29,668 nucleotides of DNA from Zarea fungicola. Lineage: Eukaryota > Ascomycota > Sordariomycetes > Hypocreales > Cordycipitaceae. Where the stretch lies: contig FWCC01000334.1 of assembly GCA_900169235.1 (NCBI GenBank), positions 1 to 29,668 on the forward strand, given 5' to 3'. Position 1 is the stretch's first letter; each line of letters starts with the position of its first letter. The notes below the pieces were generated by a model. The model had not been told where the DNA came from, searched no databases, and saw only the letters and a program-made list of their open reading frames with translations. The position numbers and the translations under genes were made by a program. Shown piece after piece: positions 9,354-19,538 of this stretch.

Positions 9354-10538
9354 ATGACACAAAGCACCTACGCCTCTTTTAGCCTAGGCCTCCTAACGGC
9401 AGGTCCATTCCAGCCTAACAGTCCCCCACGACCTCCTCGAGTACCTGATTCAAGCGAAGGTTCAGTGTTGCGACGGCTGTCTCATCGTCCAGCTTCATCA
9501 CCACAAGTCAGCCGCACAACCCAACTTTCAGCATCGACAAATACAATCCCCTCTTCGATTTATGAGTTTAACCAATAGCTTACGCCGTCCCTCTATGGTC
9601 CGTATCCGACGATGAACACCGCGCGAGGGAAGATTGTAAGAAAGCCGAGAAACAATCGACGGGCAAAATTTCCGTCGCAAGTGTCGCGAGGCCGGACCTC
9701 TTCTCCTGCTGTCTGTGAAGGAACTCCCCAAAATATGTCCTCGTCGATGGTTAGTCGCGCGTCTATGCGGCAGTCCAACTCTGGCGCCGCTGGCAGTCCT
9801 ACTCGGTCACATTCCGTTGTAGAGAATCCCGCGTCTGTCCCCATGACCCATAATATGTCTACAGGAGGCAGTCAGCAGAGTCACGCATCAGGCACTCTTC
9901 GTATACCCGATGCGACGCATAATATGTCTCACGCTATGCCCATGAACAGATCGGCCATGGCAGCCTCCCCCAACATGACGCAGGTCAACCCACCACCTGA
10001 AATGACGGCGCAGAATTCGCAGATGGGTACCAACACGGGCATGTATAATAACCAGAGTATGAGCCCCCCAAACCCTCGGATACTTGTTCAGCAAATGGCG
10101 GCACAGCAGAGATTGATGCAACAACAACTTCTTGCGATGAACAGTAGTGGAATGCTTAATATGAATTGCCAAGCTACGTTGCACAAACAGCAGCAGTCTG
10201 CGCAAGCTGATCAGCAACAGCAGTTAATAATGCAGCAACAGCTTATGCATAGGAGAGCGCAAGCTGCTCAGCAACAGTAGTTAATAATGCAGCAACAGCT
10301 TATGCATAGGAGAGCGCAAGCTGCTCAGCAACAGCAGTTAATAATGCAGCAACAGCTCATGTGTAGGAGAGCGCAAGCTGCTCAGCAACAGCAGTTAATA
10401 ATGCAGCAACAGCTTATATATAGGAGAGGGCAAGCTTCCCAGCAACAGCAGTTGATGATGCAGCAACTGCAGCAACAGCAACATCAGTGGTCGATGCAGG
10501 GCATAGGTAGTGGTATGATGGGATCACCGCGAATGTAA
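9354..10538 (+). pseudogene. Q-rich low-complexity ORF broken by two TAG codons
   Basis: One continuous frame of 395 codons from the first ATG, interrupted by TAG at 9576-9578 and 10278-10280. The first part is rich in Ser/Pro/Arg, the middle in Ser/Met/Asn, and the end is glutamine-rich with 19-residue repeats of the type QQLIMQQQLMHRRAQAA. The second TAG replaces a CAG present at the same point of the other repeat copies, so it is a C-to-T nonsense change. The first TAG also follows a glutamine codon and could be the same type. No intron that removes either stop was found. Low-complexity Q-rich proteins are often transcriptional activator or Mediator-like, but no domain supports a function. 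The alternative is a functional gene starting at the ATG at 9612, truncated at 10280. Confidence 0.6.
10212..10439 (+). repeat. 57-bp tandem repeat, four copies
   Basis: Four consecutive 57-bp units begin at 10212, 10269, 10326 and 10383, and a partial fifth follows. Each starts CAGCAACAGCAG (TAG instead of the last CAG in unit 2) and encodes 19 residues of Q-rich sequence. The units differ by few bases, so the expansion is recent compared with the rest of the ORF. Because the unit is a multiple of three, copy number can change without a frameshift. Confidence 0.9.
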
Positions 10539-10638
10539 TCTTTTTGTATTTTGAAGATTGGATACGGAGCAAAAAGGTTTCGCATGATAGTTTACAACGA
10601 CAAAATTCTCAGAGAGTCACGAGGCCGAACCCAAAACA

Positions 10639-11181
10639 ATGGTAGTAGAAGGTTCTCCTCCACGAGCATCAAGCAGCCGATATTTGACTCGGAATTCAAG
10701 GCATAAATCAGGCCTACCGCCGAAAATTTCACAAACTCGCATTGGCGCTAAGAGAAAGGCACCCGAGGTGGCGGACGACAACATCAACAAGCGGTCGTGC
10801 ATTCGCGAAAGGCAATCTGCGATAACTCCAGGTTCAGCTGAAAGTATTGACGTCAAACTTAATGTCGAATGTGGCTCAGATGAAGGCCCCGATGATAACA
10901 ACCTGAGCGACGGCTCGGCTACGAGACTCGGGACTGAGCCACTAACCGAGCCACCGCACACGGGAAACGAACAGGAACTGTTAGGCAATTTCCAACCTCA
11001 ATCAGCCGAGAACATCTCTGAACCAACAGAAGAAGATCTCCGAGAGGAGAACATCGCAGCTGGACGTGATACGAATGAAACCGGTGACGCCAGCGCGTTA
11101 CCTCCAACCCCCCGGAACGACTGCCATCCCACGCCTTGTAATGAGTGGATTTGTTACACGTGTCATTTTTCTTTACAATAG
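10639..11181 (+). CDS. Disordered acidic protein, unknown
   Basis: Open frame of 180 residues without a recognised domain. The first 60 residues are basic and Ser/Arg-rich with a possible nuclear localisation signal (GAKRKAPE, then NKRSC). The remainder is acidic, rich in Glu, Asp, Asn and Thr, and predicted by eye to be disordered. The last residues contain CNEWICYTCHF. It starts 100 bp after the Q-rich pseudogene in the same direction, so it might be another part of the same decayed locus. A donor-like and an acceptor-like site near the 3' end (about 11138 and 11182) leave the true C-terminus uncertain. Biased composition, rather than homology, is the only sign that it is coding. Confidence 0.4.
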   Translation: MVVEGSPPRASSSRYLTRNSRHKSGLPPKISQTRIGAKRKAPEVADDNINKRSCIRERQSAITPGSAESIDVKLNVECGSDEGPDDNNLSDGSATRLGTEPLTEPPHTGNEQELLGNFQPQSAENISEPTEEDLREENIAAGRDTNETGDASALPPTPRNDCHPTPCNEWICYTCHFSLQ

Positions 11182-11689
11182 AAAAAGTTGGAACCAGTAG
11201 GTTGGAAGCGAGCTGTGTGGTGATGGGTTTTGGGAATGTAGCTCGCGGGAGACACGCTCGTGTTCATGTTCATTGGGGTTATTGTGGCTATTACACTGCC
11301 AAGTTGCTCCATTATTATGGTCCTCAAATTAAAATCACTTGCCCTGGATATATTTGCCTACGCGTGAACCTTGATTTCTCCACACGAATAGGAGCCTGTA
11401 TCCCTCGAAGGGATAAGAAAGAGGGAGCAAGCTGGGCTGCCGGGCGTCTGTGCCAACTCATTTAAATCACAACTCAACTATTAATACCTGTATACCCAAA
11501 ATCAGCATGCGGCTACCTTGACGGTGAAAACGGATTAGCAGCACTGTGTTGACACGCCAGGTGATTCTGGTTTAAGGAAGGGGCTATATAGCAGTTGTGG
11601 TGAAGATGCCTATGATACAACGTAAAGATTGGAAACTATTTTAAAAGGATACTTTCGCGTGCTCAACTAACTTCCTATTTACATGTCCT

Positions 11690-12618
11690 TCAAAAACGGC
11701 CCATCCTGATTACTGCCACTCCCTCGACCCGAAATATTTCCTGCAGCTGAAAGTAGATTTGTTGGTTGGACAAGCAAGGGGCAGGGTATCGCTGAAGAAG
11801 TGTCATAAGCTCAAATTCTGCCTTCATACTTTTGTTGCTAGGGAACTCACTGCCCCCGTCCCCGCCTTTTTCATCAAGAATAGAGGTGTGGCCGTGATAC
11901 TCATACTCATTGATGGCATCTGCGAAGGCCTGGCTTAGTATTTCGCACGCCTCGTATGATAGGTGACTGTAGTTTGCAATGCAACTCTGGTCTGACAAGT
12001 GGCTCTGGTAGTACTCCAATAGGCCTTTCTTGGTTTCCGATGTGAGTTTGAAAGTGACTCCGTTTCTTTGAGTTGCTGCATTGCCTTGCTGATGATAAGC
12101 TTTGATGTTTATAATATTTCGAGGAAGAGAGTTATTTTCTTCAGTGTCGTGATCCTTATAACAGAAAGGGAGCATCAGATCGTAAAGATGCCAGGTTGGA
12201 CTTTCCAACTGCAATGTTTGAGTGGAACGGGACTGTCCGTCTCTGGAGCCGGGCCGCCACATGTTCTCGGCTTCAATTGCGCTTTGATACTGGTGAGATT
12301 CAGCAACTAAGGCCATGTTCTCATAAGTAGACGGGATCGGAGTCGGTTCCTCTAGAAGAAACCCCTTCCTGCCGCAAGTCAAAGAACTGTTAGCCTGTTT
12401 ACTTTGCTTTTGAGACTGATACTCGAATAAAAATAACTTACTCTTATCTTGACTTGGATCGCATGCAACTCGGTAACTTCAGTTAGAGCTATGATTCCAT
12501 GTTGTAGCAAACAGCGCATTAAAAAACAGGAGGCATGATCGACAAAAATAGGCAAAGTCTCTTGAGAGTGCTTAAGGTTTATCAACTCTGTGCCGCGGAT
12601 AAAGCAGTAAGCATACAT
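11690..12618 (-). CDS. Unknown protein A1 (duplicated family)
   Basis: Two-exon model: 12618-12442 and 12364-11690, joined by a 77-nt intron with a GTAAGT donor and a CTAAC branch motif. It gives 283 residues. The family is not recognised. A broken paralogue (A2) lies at 16033-16820. Stretches shared by both are STYEN, WHLxD, a FKLTSETK block, YYxSHLS and a FPxxxSMxxxxxLxxLLQ-like C-terminal segment. Conservation of these at the protein level while the DNA has diverged suggests they were once under selection. The acceptor is ambiguous by a few bases (CAGG or AAG); only the AAG choice keeps frame with exon 1. The gene sits directly downstream of the WD40 remnant on the same strand, and the paralogue keeps that order, so the pair was duplicated as a unit. 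Confidence 0.5.
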
Positions 12619-12777
12619 TTACAGAATATGCTCGAGGCCACATCAGTCGCATGAGTCTGTTGCTGCAACAATATGTGGGACGAAGGATTGCCAACAAGTC
12701 TCGGTGTAGTACATACAAGGCAGACAAGGCATAACATATCCAAGAAGGACAGCGATTACAAATTGACTGCTGATACA

Positions 12778-14644
12778 CTATCTAGCATAGCCACAATAGG
12801 CACCGTCGGCGTAAAGAGGCACGCCATTGAAGCCGCGAGAGCAGCCTCTCAGCAAAACCAGAATACACCATGTGTCGGCTTGATTTGCATGCAGACCGGT
12901 GCCCTCTCGAGAATTCAAGGTACCTAATTCCGGCTGCAACCATCCACTTTGCCAAGTTATGCGACGGGCGCAGCTGCATCGATTGATATCCTTGAGTCGT
13001 GGATCAAAAGACGTAATTGTGCCACCATTGCTACCTACTGATGAAGGTAGCCGAACATGGATTTGACCGATGGCCTGGGAACAAACCTGCAACCGCACAG
13101 CCCTCAGACGTCCTTACCATGGCGGTTGCTTTGGGCTGAGTTTTGGCATAAATCTCTTCACTTGTACCCATGGCCCAGATAATTAGCCTTCCGCTCTTAT
13201 CGTAGCTCGACAAAAGCCCACTGTTGCTGAACTCTGCCACGGCGAGAAGTATAACTTTATCCTGGTGGCCAGTGAGTATCGATTGAATCTCCAGGGAGCC
13301 ATGCTTGCATAAAAGAATTGATCTTTCATAAGCGTATATAAATAGGGAGCTTGTAGCCGCGCAAGGAACGGAATTTCGTGTCAATGGCGTGGCGGACCAC
13401 TGCACTTTGCGGCAGGTGGTCAGTCGATGAGTTGCGCTAGAATAGAAAGCTAGTTGTAAGAAAGGACCTAGATGAGTTCGATAAGACCTTCTCTGAGTTG
13501 CATTAGCGGCGAATAAATCCGTCGCGATACAATATAGCAGAGATGAACTTGCCGGGTTCGAAATGTCGTCCTTCTGTCAATGACACGAAGTCGGAGATAT
13601 GCGAATAATGAGGACGCAGTCAGTCTTGGGTGGGAGGGGCTGGAAAGTAATACGAAGCTCCAATCATTGCGACGGGGCTTCGGCGGCGTCGGCATTGACC
13701 AGATTCCCCCGCAAGTGAAGGGTCACATGTGAGCAGGTGGGTATGGCAGGGCGTCTACATTGCTAGTTACAATCCAATAAAGTATCGTTTGTGTGGAAGA
13801 AGCGAATTTAAGCCCGCGGGACGTAGCTGGCTTCCAGAACTGGAAATGGCAAGTTATCTAATGTTACCCCTGTCGACTTCTGAGTATTCCCGACATCGGT
13901 TCCCAATGATTTACGTTTATAGGAGTTACATCTTAGGTTGATCTTCCATCAACAAAAATTGACAAGCGTCCCCAATGTAATAATTATCAGAACTCAATCA
14001 GCTTAAGTTACTAATGGTGCAAAAAATCCCTTCAATTCAGCATTGCTAATTAACCAGAACGAGCCTCAGAAGGGTATCTGTCGCAAAAATAACACGTCTT
14101 GTTCCGACTTTGAAAACGGCAAAACTGCCACGGCAGCGCCAATGTCTCAGTAACCATTTTGTGCCGTTGTATCTTTTGCAATGCAAACTTGCAGTGTAAC
14201 TTTGCAACGCGAGCTAGACGACAATATCCCTCCATTCATTCTGGCGTTTGTGTCTTTACTGCACAGCACCCACACGCTTTCTCCCTGACCAAAGATGAAA
14301 TCCCATGGGAGCCTATTGTTGACAGACTTAGTGGACGCAAGGCGTGATTTGGCATCAGCATCAAAGATAGAAATGAAACGCTCTCTTCGACCGCCGTCCG
14401 ACCGCCTTTTACCAGAGGAATAAGTGAGGCACCTCCTTGATGCCAAGGTAGTGATTGATTGTCGGTCTTCATTTGCCCGGGATAGGCTAATTGTACAACA
14501 AATGGAAATATAATCAACTACACCTTTGAAATAAGGTGAACTAAATCTACATTGATCCCGTTCACAAGACAGGCTGACTCGTAACGGCAGCCCTGGCATG
14601 CATTTGAGCTGATAACCCGTGTAGCTACAACCTGATGGGTACAT
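12778..14644 (-). pseudogene. WD40-repeat remnant of a fungal NLR-type protein
   Basis: Several minus-strand coding fragments look like the C-terminal WD40 region of a STAND/NLR protein. 14644-14147 has LSRANED and FISIFDADAK followed by GESVWVLCSKDT. 13405-13140 has ILTGHQDKV and DKSGRLIIWAM, a degenerate GH...WD repeat. 13098-12778 has LPSSVGSNGGTITSFDPRL. A GTAAGG donor follows the middle fragment. No NACHT or effector domain is found upstream, and 14147-13405 gives no clean frame, so a single intact gene could not be assembled. In the family these receptors control heterokaryon incompatibility and immunity. A second, shorter copy lies at 17401-17848. I read it as a decayed or 5'-truncated gene. 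Confidence 0.5.
14430..14557. repeat. Segmental duplication edge, copy 1
   Basis: Matches 17730-17848 in the same orientation (shared words CGGTCTTCATTTGCCCGGG with one change, TTTGAAATAAG and ATCTACATTGATC). Similarity stops at GATC (14557 and 17848), which marks a duplication breakpoint. Inside copy 2 this sequence abuts the NDT80-like gene. Confidence 0.7.
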
Positions 14645-15170
14645 TACCGTCCATTTGGCTAGTTCACTATATTTGGAAAGTCCCGGTGGGACGTCTCAAC
14701 ATGCGTAAACATCCTACCTCATTTCGCACTCGCCGAGACCAGCCACAATTTTCATTATCCCGCCAATTGTATCACTGCGAACGGACGGTCCCACGACGCA
14801 TTGGCCAGTGGTGTCCATAAGCCCATGGCCTTGGAGGTAGAAATGTAAAAATGTAGGCGTTGCAAGCATGAACAGGGGTCGATCAGACGACTATATAACT
14901 AGGTACCCTATCGGGGCTCCCCCATTAAGATGTGCTAGATTACGAACCTACGTATGAATTCCATTTCTCCCTTTTTTGTGTTACATTGCTGTTGTAAAGT
15001 CCGCAACACGGTGATTATGGCACTCCTCGGACCCTTGCTGAAACTTTTTACTCATCGCCCTGCGCCTACGCATATGTGTCACTATTCCGAGGGGTATGTT
15101 ATATCTTGCGATACATGTATTCTACTGCCTTGTACTAAATTAATCCAGATGTGAACCCAGGACTGTGCCG
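14645..15170. other. Intergenic stretch
   Basis: About 500 bp with two short plus-strand frames that show no domain or splice logic. It may hold the promoter of the gene starting at 15171. Nothing else is seen. Confidence 0.4.
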
Positions 15171-15689
15171 ATGACTGTTGCCCAGGAGTCATACATTGTG
15201 AACTACGACCATGACAACGTCCGATACGTCATCTTACTACCAAAAGACTGCGATTTTGCGCACATTGCAGGCACAGAATCTCTACAGGTTCATTTTACAA
15301 CAAATGCTAAGTTGGTCGCATTTAGGTACGCTGTATCCTATTATATATAGATTGCAGTGACTGATATAGGACTTAGCATACCAACGCGCTACACAGAGCT
15401 CTGCGCTGAATACCAACTTCAGAAGATGGAAAACGAATGGGATTGTTATGAGGTTAACGTTGGTCCAGTAAGAGTCGCTTACGCACTGCGTACAGGAACA
15501 GGTTGGAGCCGGACTGTTGAGTTCGAGGAAGATACGGCGTGCCTCACGTTTCAGTTTAAGTCAGCCGAAGCTCCTAGACGCCGCTTTATGGCCTTTTGGC
15601 TTAGGGCATGGCTTTTTGTAGCTGCGCTTTTCAGTCCACAGCATGGACTACTTTTGTGTTGGCTGGTTGCTGCCGTTCTTAGTAGGTAG
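15171..15689 (+). pseudogene. Unknown ORF with an in-frame TAG
   Basis: A reading frame of 173 codons opens at ATG 15171 and is interrupted only by TAG at 15348-15350, after which the same frame continues to 15689. The protein is not recognised. The C-terminal 30 residues are strongly hydrophobic and could form one or two membrane segments (FVAALFS, GLLLCWLVAAVL). I looked for an intron that removes the TAG. Donors in suitable phase are poor (GTTCAT at 15288 with the acceptor ending in the TAG itself). A CAG-to-TAG nonsense change is therefore at least as likely. This would be a third such event in the window. Confidence 0.4.
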
Positions 15690-16032
15690 ATTTCATACAT
15701 CTCCAGAGCTAGACAAAAAAGCCAGTAAACGAAGCCGAGGATGAAACTTATGTGATGTGTACTAACTGTGTTGACGGCGCAATGAGGTTCCCCACCGATT
15801 CTGCTTCCATTTACTCATGGTACTGAGAGAAGTGTCTCCCAGTAGGTATGATGATTCTAATTTGTTGTGATTGAAAATCTAGCTAGAGCTAAGGGAGGAA
15901 ATCCTCTTCAATATACAGGAATTCAAAGGCAGAAAAAGCAAACACAAACAGGCAAAATCCCTCTTTCCTCCTCAGTTGCCGTGATGAACTCCTATTAGCG
16001 GCAAGCTGCTGTTGGTCAAGTTCCAGCCAACG
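15690..16032. other. Intergenic stretch
   Basis: Noncoding by eye, between the 3' ends of a plus-strand and a minus-strand locus. No feature recognised. Confidence 0.4.
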
Positions 16033-16820
16033 CTAGCAGAATCCAGTCCAACCCTTCGGTTCAGTACCGGGGTCGCGTGCCCAGCTTGGTTTAGGAGAGC
16101 TGGCCGAAGGCAGATTTTCATCGAGATACTGGGGGAGTGCTCGTTCTCGGCCAATGTCTAAGACGGAAATATGCTGACAAAGAAGTTTTATAAGCTGCTG
16201 TTTTACCTCCATGCTGTGTTCAATAGGGAACTCGTTAGGCAACTCGTCACCAACACTGTCTTCTCTTTCCTGAAGTATAGAGAACCCAGCAGAATACACG
16301 TACGAATTGATTGCGTTCCCAAACGTCGTGGCTTTTCCTTGCTGTTTGAGAGGTGACTCTCGTAGTAGTTTGATAGGGAAGTTTTGGTTTCCGAGGTAAG
16401 TTTGAAAATGACCTTTTTCCGTACCCGTGAAACATCGTATCGCTCAATATGGGCTTCAATATTAATAAGCTTGTGGAGAATTAAGAAATGCCCTTTTTCT
16501 TGTTCAGCCTCATAATTAGGAGGCAACGAAATATCGCAAAGATGCCAGTTTGATGATGCTTTACTGATCCATGGTAGTAACGACCGGTAATTACGTAGCT
16601 GATCTTGCAACGTAATTTTGCCTTGCGGAGGCTGGTGGGAAGTAGCAACAGGGCCTGCGTTCTCATAAGTGGACGTAAGTTGGTCAAATGGCCACTCTTC
16701 TGTGGAGGAAGCATGCTGTCTCTGCAAGTCAAAGAAATGTTAGCTCCCTTCGTTTTCTTTACAGGTTCATCGTTCATAGCTTCAATAAAAACCTACCGCC
16801 ATTTTGACTTGTATATCCAT
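16033..16820 (-). pseudogene. Protein A2, frameshifted paralogue of A1
   Basis: Model: exon 1 16820-16797 (start MDIQVKMA), a 75-nt intron with GTAGGT donor, CTAAC branch and TTGCAG acceptor, then exon 2 from 16721 down. It shares STYEN, WHLCD, FKLTSETK and YYESHLS with A1. Around 16340-16360 the frame of the first part is lost. The continuation is found in another frame (NAINSYVYSAG..., then FPIEHSMEV...LLCQH), which aligns with the later part of A1. About 15-20 residues found in A1 are also missing at this point. A frameshift in a decaying copy is the simplest reading; a small unrecognised intron is the alternative. Confidence 0.55.
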
Positions 16821-17400
16821 CCACGTGATTCAGTAATTGTGATTGAAACTTGCTGAGACAAGGATTTTGAGTAGTAGACCAGAAGAGTTTTTGAGATAGG
16901 AGGGACATTGACATTTATAGGCAAACTCTTCGAAGGGCGTCAGACAACTGTGGACAGACCGTCTCTCGATCCACTATCCATCAGCCAGGCACAGCGAAGC
17001 CGCCGTGGACCAGTGGTATAGCCCAAGGCCCTTGCATAGACCAAGGCTTGCGACCGTGTCTAAAATTGAAAAGGGCCATTTGCCATGCCTTGATCGGTCG
17101 AAGACGGTGGATTGTAAGCCAGTGATGTGGGTGACTAGTCAGCCTCGTGAAACATAGCTATACAAGCTCAACCAAAGTTGAACCATGCCGTGTGCGCAGG
17201 CTGTAGCATGCAGCCACCATGCACCCGTCGTCTGTGTCTATGTGAGAGTTATCGGGAACTAATAAGGCCCCATACAGATCTGTTAACTGTTACTGTAATC
17301 ATTTCTTTTTCACGAGCCAGCATCGTTTTTTACGTTCATCTCAAACGCCCCTACTCACAATATCGTTGCTCGGAATTGGTCTTTCATCCTGCTTCAAATC
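16821..17400. other. Intergenic part of duplication copy 2
   Basis: Upstream of A2. The first about 110 bp still resemble the 5' exon region of A1 (for example GAGxxTTTGCCTAT). The rest shows no gene. Plus-strand frame 17178-17405 lacks any domain. Confidence 0.4.
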
Positions 17401-17848
17401 AATAAATCTTAGCATAATACATATAAGGCGCACAAGGAAATAACATACTAAAGACAATGTACAGGTAACAAATTGGCTGCTGACTGCTGACTGCTGATAG
17501 CAATCTGAGAACGGCGCAGCAGGCTCGGTCAGCGTAACCTGACATGACGGTGAATTAGTCGGAGCTGCCTCCTAACAAAACCAGGAATACACCCTGGGTG
17601 GCCAGATTTGCCTGCCGAATTTACTATTGCCAATGATAATTCAACGGTATAAATTTCTTGTATAGCCGAGGTAACTAGACGGAGATACTGTACCGGAAGG
17701 AGCCGAAATGTCAGACGAGACACCACCTTGGTGCCAAGGTAGCGTTGCATATCAGTCTTCATTCGCCCGGGAAAAGGCTACTTTTACAGCAAAACGGAAT
17801 TGAATTAGCTATAACTTTGAAATAAGTTGAACTCAATCTACATTGATC
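17401..17848 (-). pseudogene. Short WD40/NLR remnant, copy 2
   Basis: Matches two separate parts of the copy 1 remnant. 17428-17620 corresponds to about 12720-12905 (shared ACAAATTG.CTGCTGA and CAAAACCAG.AATACACC). 17730-17848 corresponds to 14430-14557. The 1.5 kb between these parts in copy 1 is absent here. Stops and frameshifts interrupt the frame (a TGA follows the shared SRANED motif). It is a deletion derivative of the same WD40 coding region. Confidence 0.6.
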
Positions 17849-18868
17849 TTCCTCCTTCCATTTTTACGACTGGAATTTCTTCAAGGAGAACCTTCCTCGC
17901 GAACTCTTGCGATGCCACTTTGACGGTCGCACCGGTCACCTCACCTTCCTTGCCAACGTACGCCAATAACTCCACGACCAGGAGGTAGGAAGCCCGCCTG
18001 AATTCATAATGCGCTCCCGTGCGCAACCTGATATTGGTGAATGTCAGCTTGCTTGGCGAGCGCACCTCAGAGTCTAGCCCAGGTTTTGGCCAAACGTGAT
18101 GTATATGGGCCGCAATGGGGCCTTGTCCAGCATTGATACTGTATTCAAGAATGGGTTCTTCTTGATTCCTATCAGATGCGATGGCCGAGAGAGACATAGC
18201 AAAGCGACTAACGCGTGTCGGCTTGTTGCCGTTGGATGAAGTGAACAGCATTTGTTGCCCAGGAGAGTATATTGGCAGCACAAATTCACACTCGCAAGAT
18301 ACATTGCATGCATTGTATTCAACATCCTCAACCTGGCTTTGGACACTTGTCTCAAAGGTCGGGTGAACTGTTATCGTGGTGGTACCGCAGTCATCGACGT
18401 TGAGATACTCAAGTACTCCTTCCTCTTTAATAGAGGGCTGTGGCGGGGTTTCATTTGTGCTATCTCCCGACTTTTTAGCCGTTGATTGACGTCCTGGAAG
18501 CACTACGAGCTCTTCCTCCGGGGGGGGATCGATGACAGCAGCCTCGGACTGTTGAATGGTGAACTGAGGGTACAGATTCACGCCGCTGTCGTCGTGTTGA
18601 CGTAGTTCACGGCACAACTTTGACGGTATTTCCGTATGCTGTGTCTTTTGGCGTCGTTTGGTACCACGTCGCTGTTCCCCAAATCGGAGAGTATTAAGAT
18701 CTTTGTTCAATGGCGTCGCTGGAATTGATCGACTATATAGAAGAAGCCTCATTAGTCAACATATTGAGGACAGGAAAATAGGGGTCCTACATACGGGCGA
18801 GCATGGCGCAGACCGGGACCGGCCTTCGCAGAAGCAACTGTCGAGGAGTCGACGTCGACAGTGCCCAT
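17838..18868 (-). CDS. NDT80/PhoG-like transcription factor, C-terminally short
   Basis: Two exons, 18868-18795 and 18732-17838, with a textbook 62-nt intron (GTATGT donor, GACTAAT branch, TATATAG acceptor). An in-frame TAG lies just before the ATG. The product is 322 residues. The first third is basic then acidic and disordered. The rest resembles the p53-like NDT80/PhoG DNA-binding domain (the group of Ndt80, VIB-1 and XprG): VSCECEFVLPIYSPG, RVSRFAMSLSAI, then FTNIRL..., SYLLVVELLAYVG and TVKVASQEFARKV. These factors regulate meiosis, nutrient sensing, proteases and incompatibility genes. Known relatives are about 600-700 residues; this one stops right after the domain. Its last codons and stop lie in sequence shared with the duplicated NLR remnant, so the C-terminus looks truncated. 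Family call is by motif order only. Confidence 0.65.
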
Positions 18869-19538
18869 TGCGACCGGCTTCTACTTCTGGCATCCAGAAG
18901 CAGTATGCAAGGAGAACGAGTCAGGCAAGCTGAGATCAGAACTGGACGCAATAGATGAACTGGGTAGATCGCGAGCTAGAATTGGTCACAAGGACGATAC
19001 TTTACAGGCTGGGGCTTGTCCTAAGAATAACTTCAGCCAAGGGGCCAGGCTCCTGCCATAGCTAACGCTTCATTTATTTACATAACACTCCATGCAGCCA
19101 CCACGCAGCCAGCTTGCAGAGGGGAGGCAAATGTACCAGGGGTACATACGTTCACCGGAAACATGCAGCCACAATGTTTTGACTCCACCTGGACTTAGTA
19201 TTTTCAATGGAAACTTTTTCCTCTGCCCGCGCAGGGATTATGACCTGCACAGGTGGGAGCAAGGTTCTCAATATCCAATTGCCCACCACACCTATTCAGC
19301 CCGCATTTCCCTCCCGCGGACAGCTCACTCCGTGGTTCGCAAAAGCTCCTGTGACCTGTACTCGCAGGTGAGCTCTGTTGTTCACCCGGCACACCGCCAT
19401 ACGCATGGTACGTAATGTAATAGTCCGCGTTACACTTGCTACTTAAAATGCCATCTCCCGCATGTTTCCCAGTGTTGGGGATCGCAGATTATTCCAAACA
19501 CTGCAATTAGAAAGATTAACACCCAGAAATATCACGAT
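18869..19538. other. Divergent intergenic region
   Basis: Shared upstream region of the NDT80-like gene (-) and the Est1-type gene (+), which diverge from here. It probably contains both promoters. The plus-strand frames in it (18861-19061, 19092-19415) lack domains. GCAGCCACCA-like words occur several times without clear periodicity. Confidence 0.5.

Noticed and set aside
9593..10217. Antisense frames opposite the Q-rich ORF
   Set aside because: They mirror the codon bias and repeats of the plus strand and show no domain.
10212..10439. CRISPR-like array
   Set aside because: The units are contiguous without spacers and encode a protein repeat in a eukaryotic context.
9345..10538. TAG reassigned to glutamine
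   Set aside because: Other genes in the window, such as the NDT80-like and C2H2 genes, end sensibly at TAG, so nonsense mutation is simpler.
11145..11465. 106-codon plus-strand frame overlapping the acidic ORF
   Set aside because: No domain, biased by chance composition and overlapping a better candidate.
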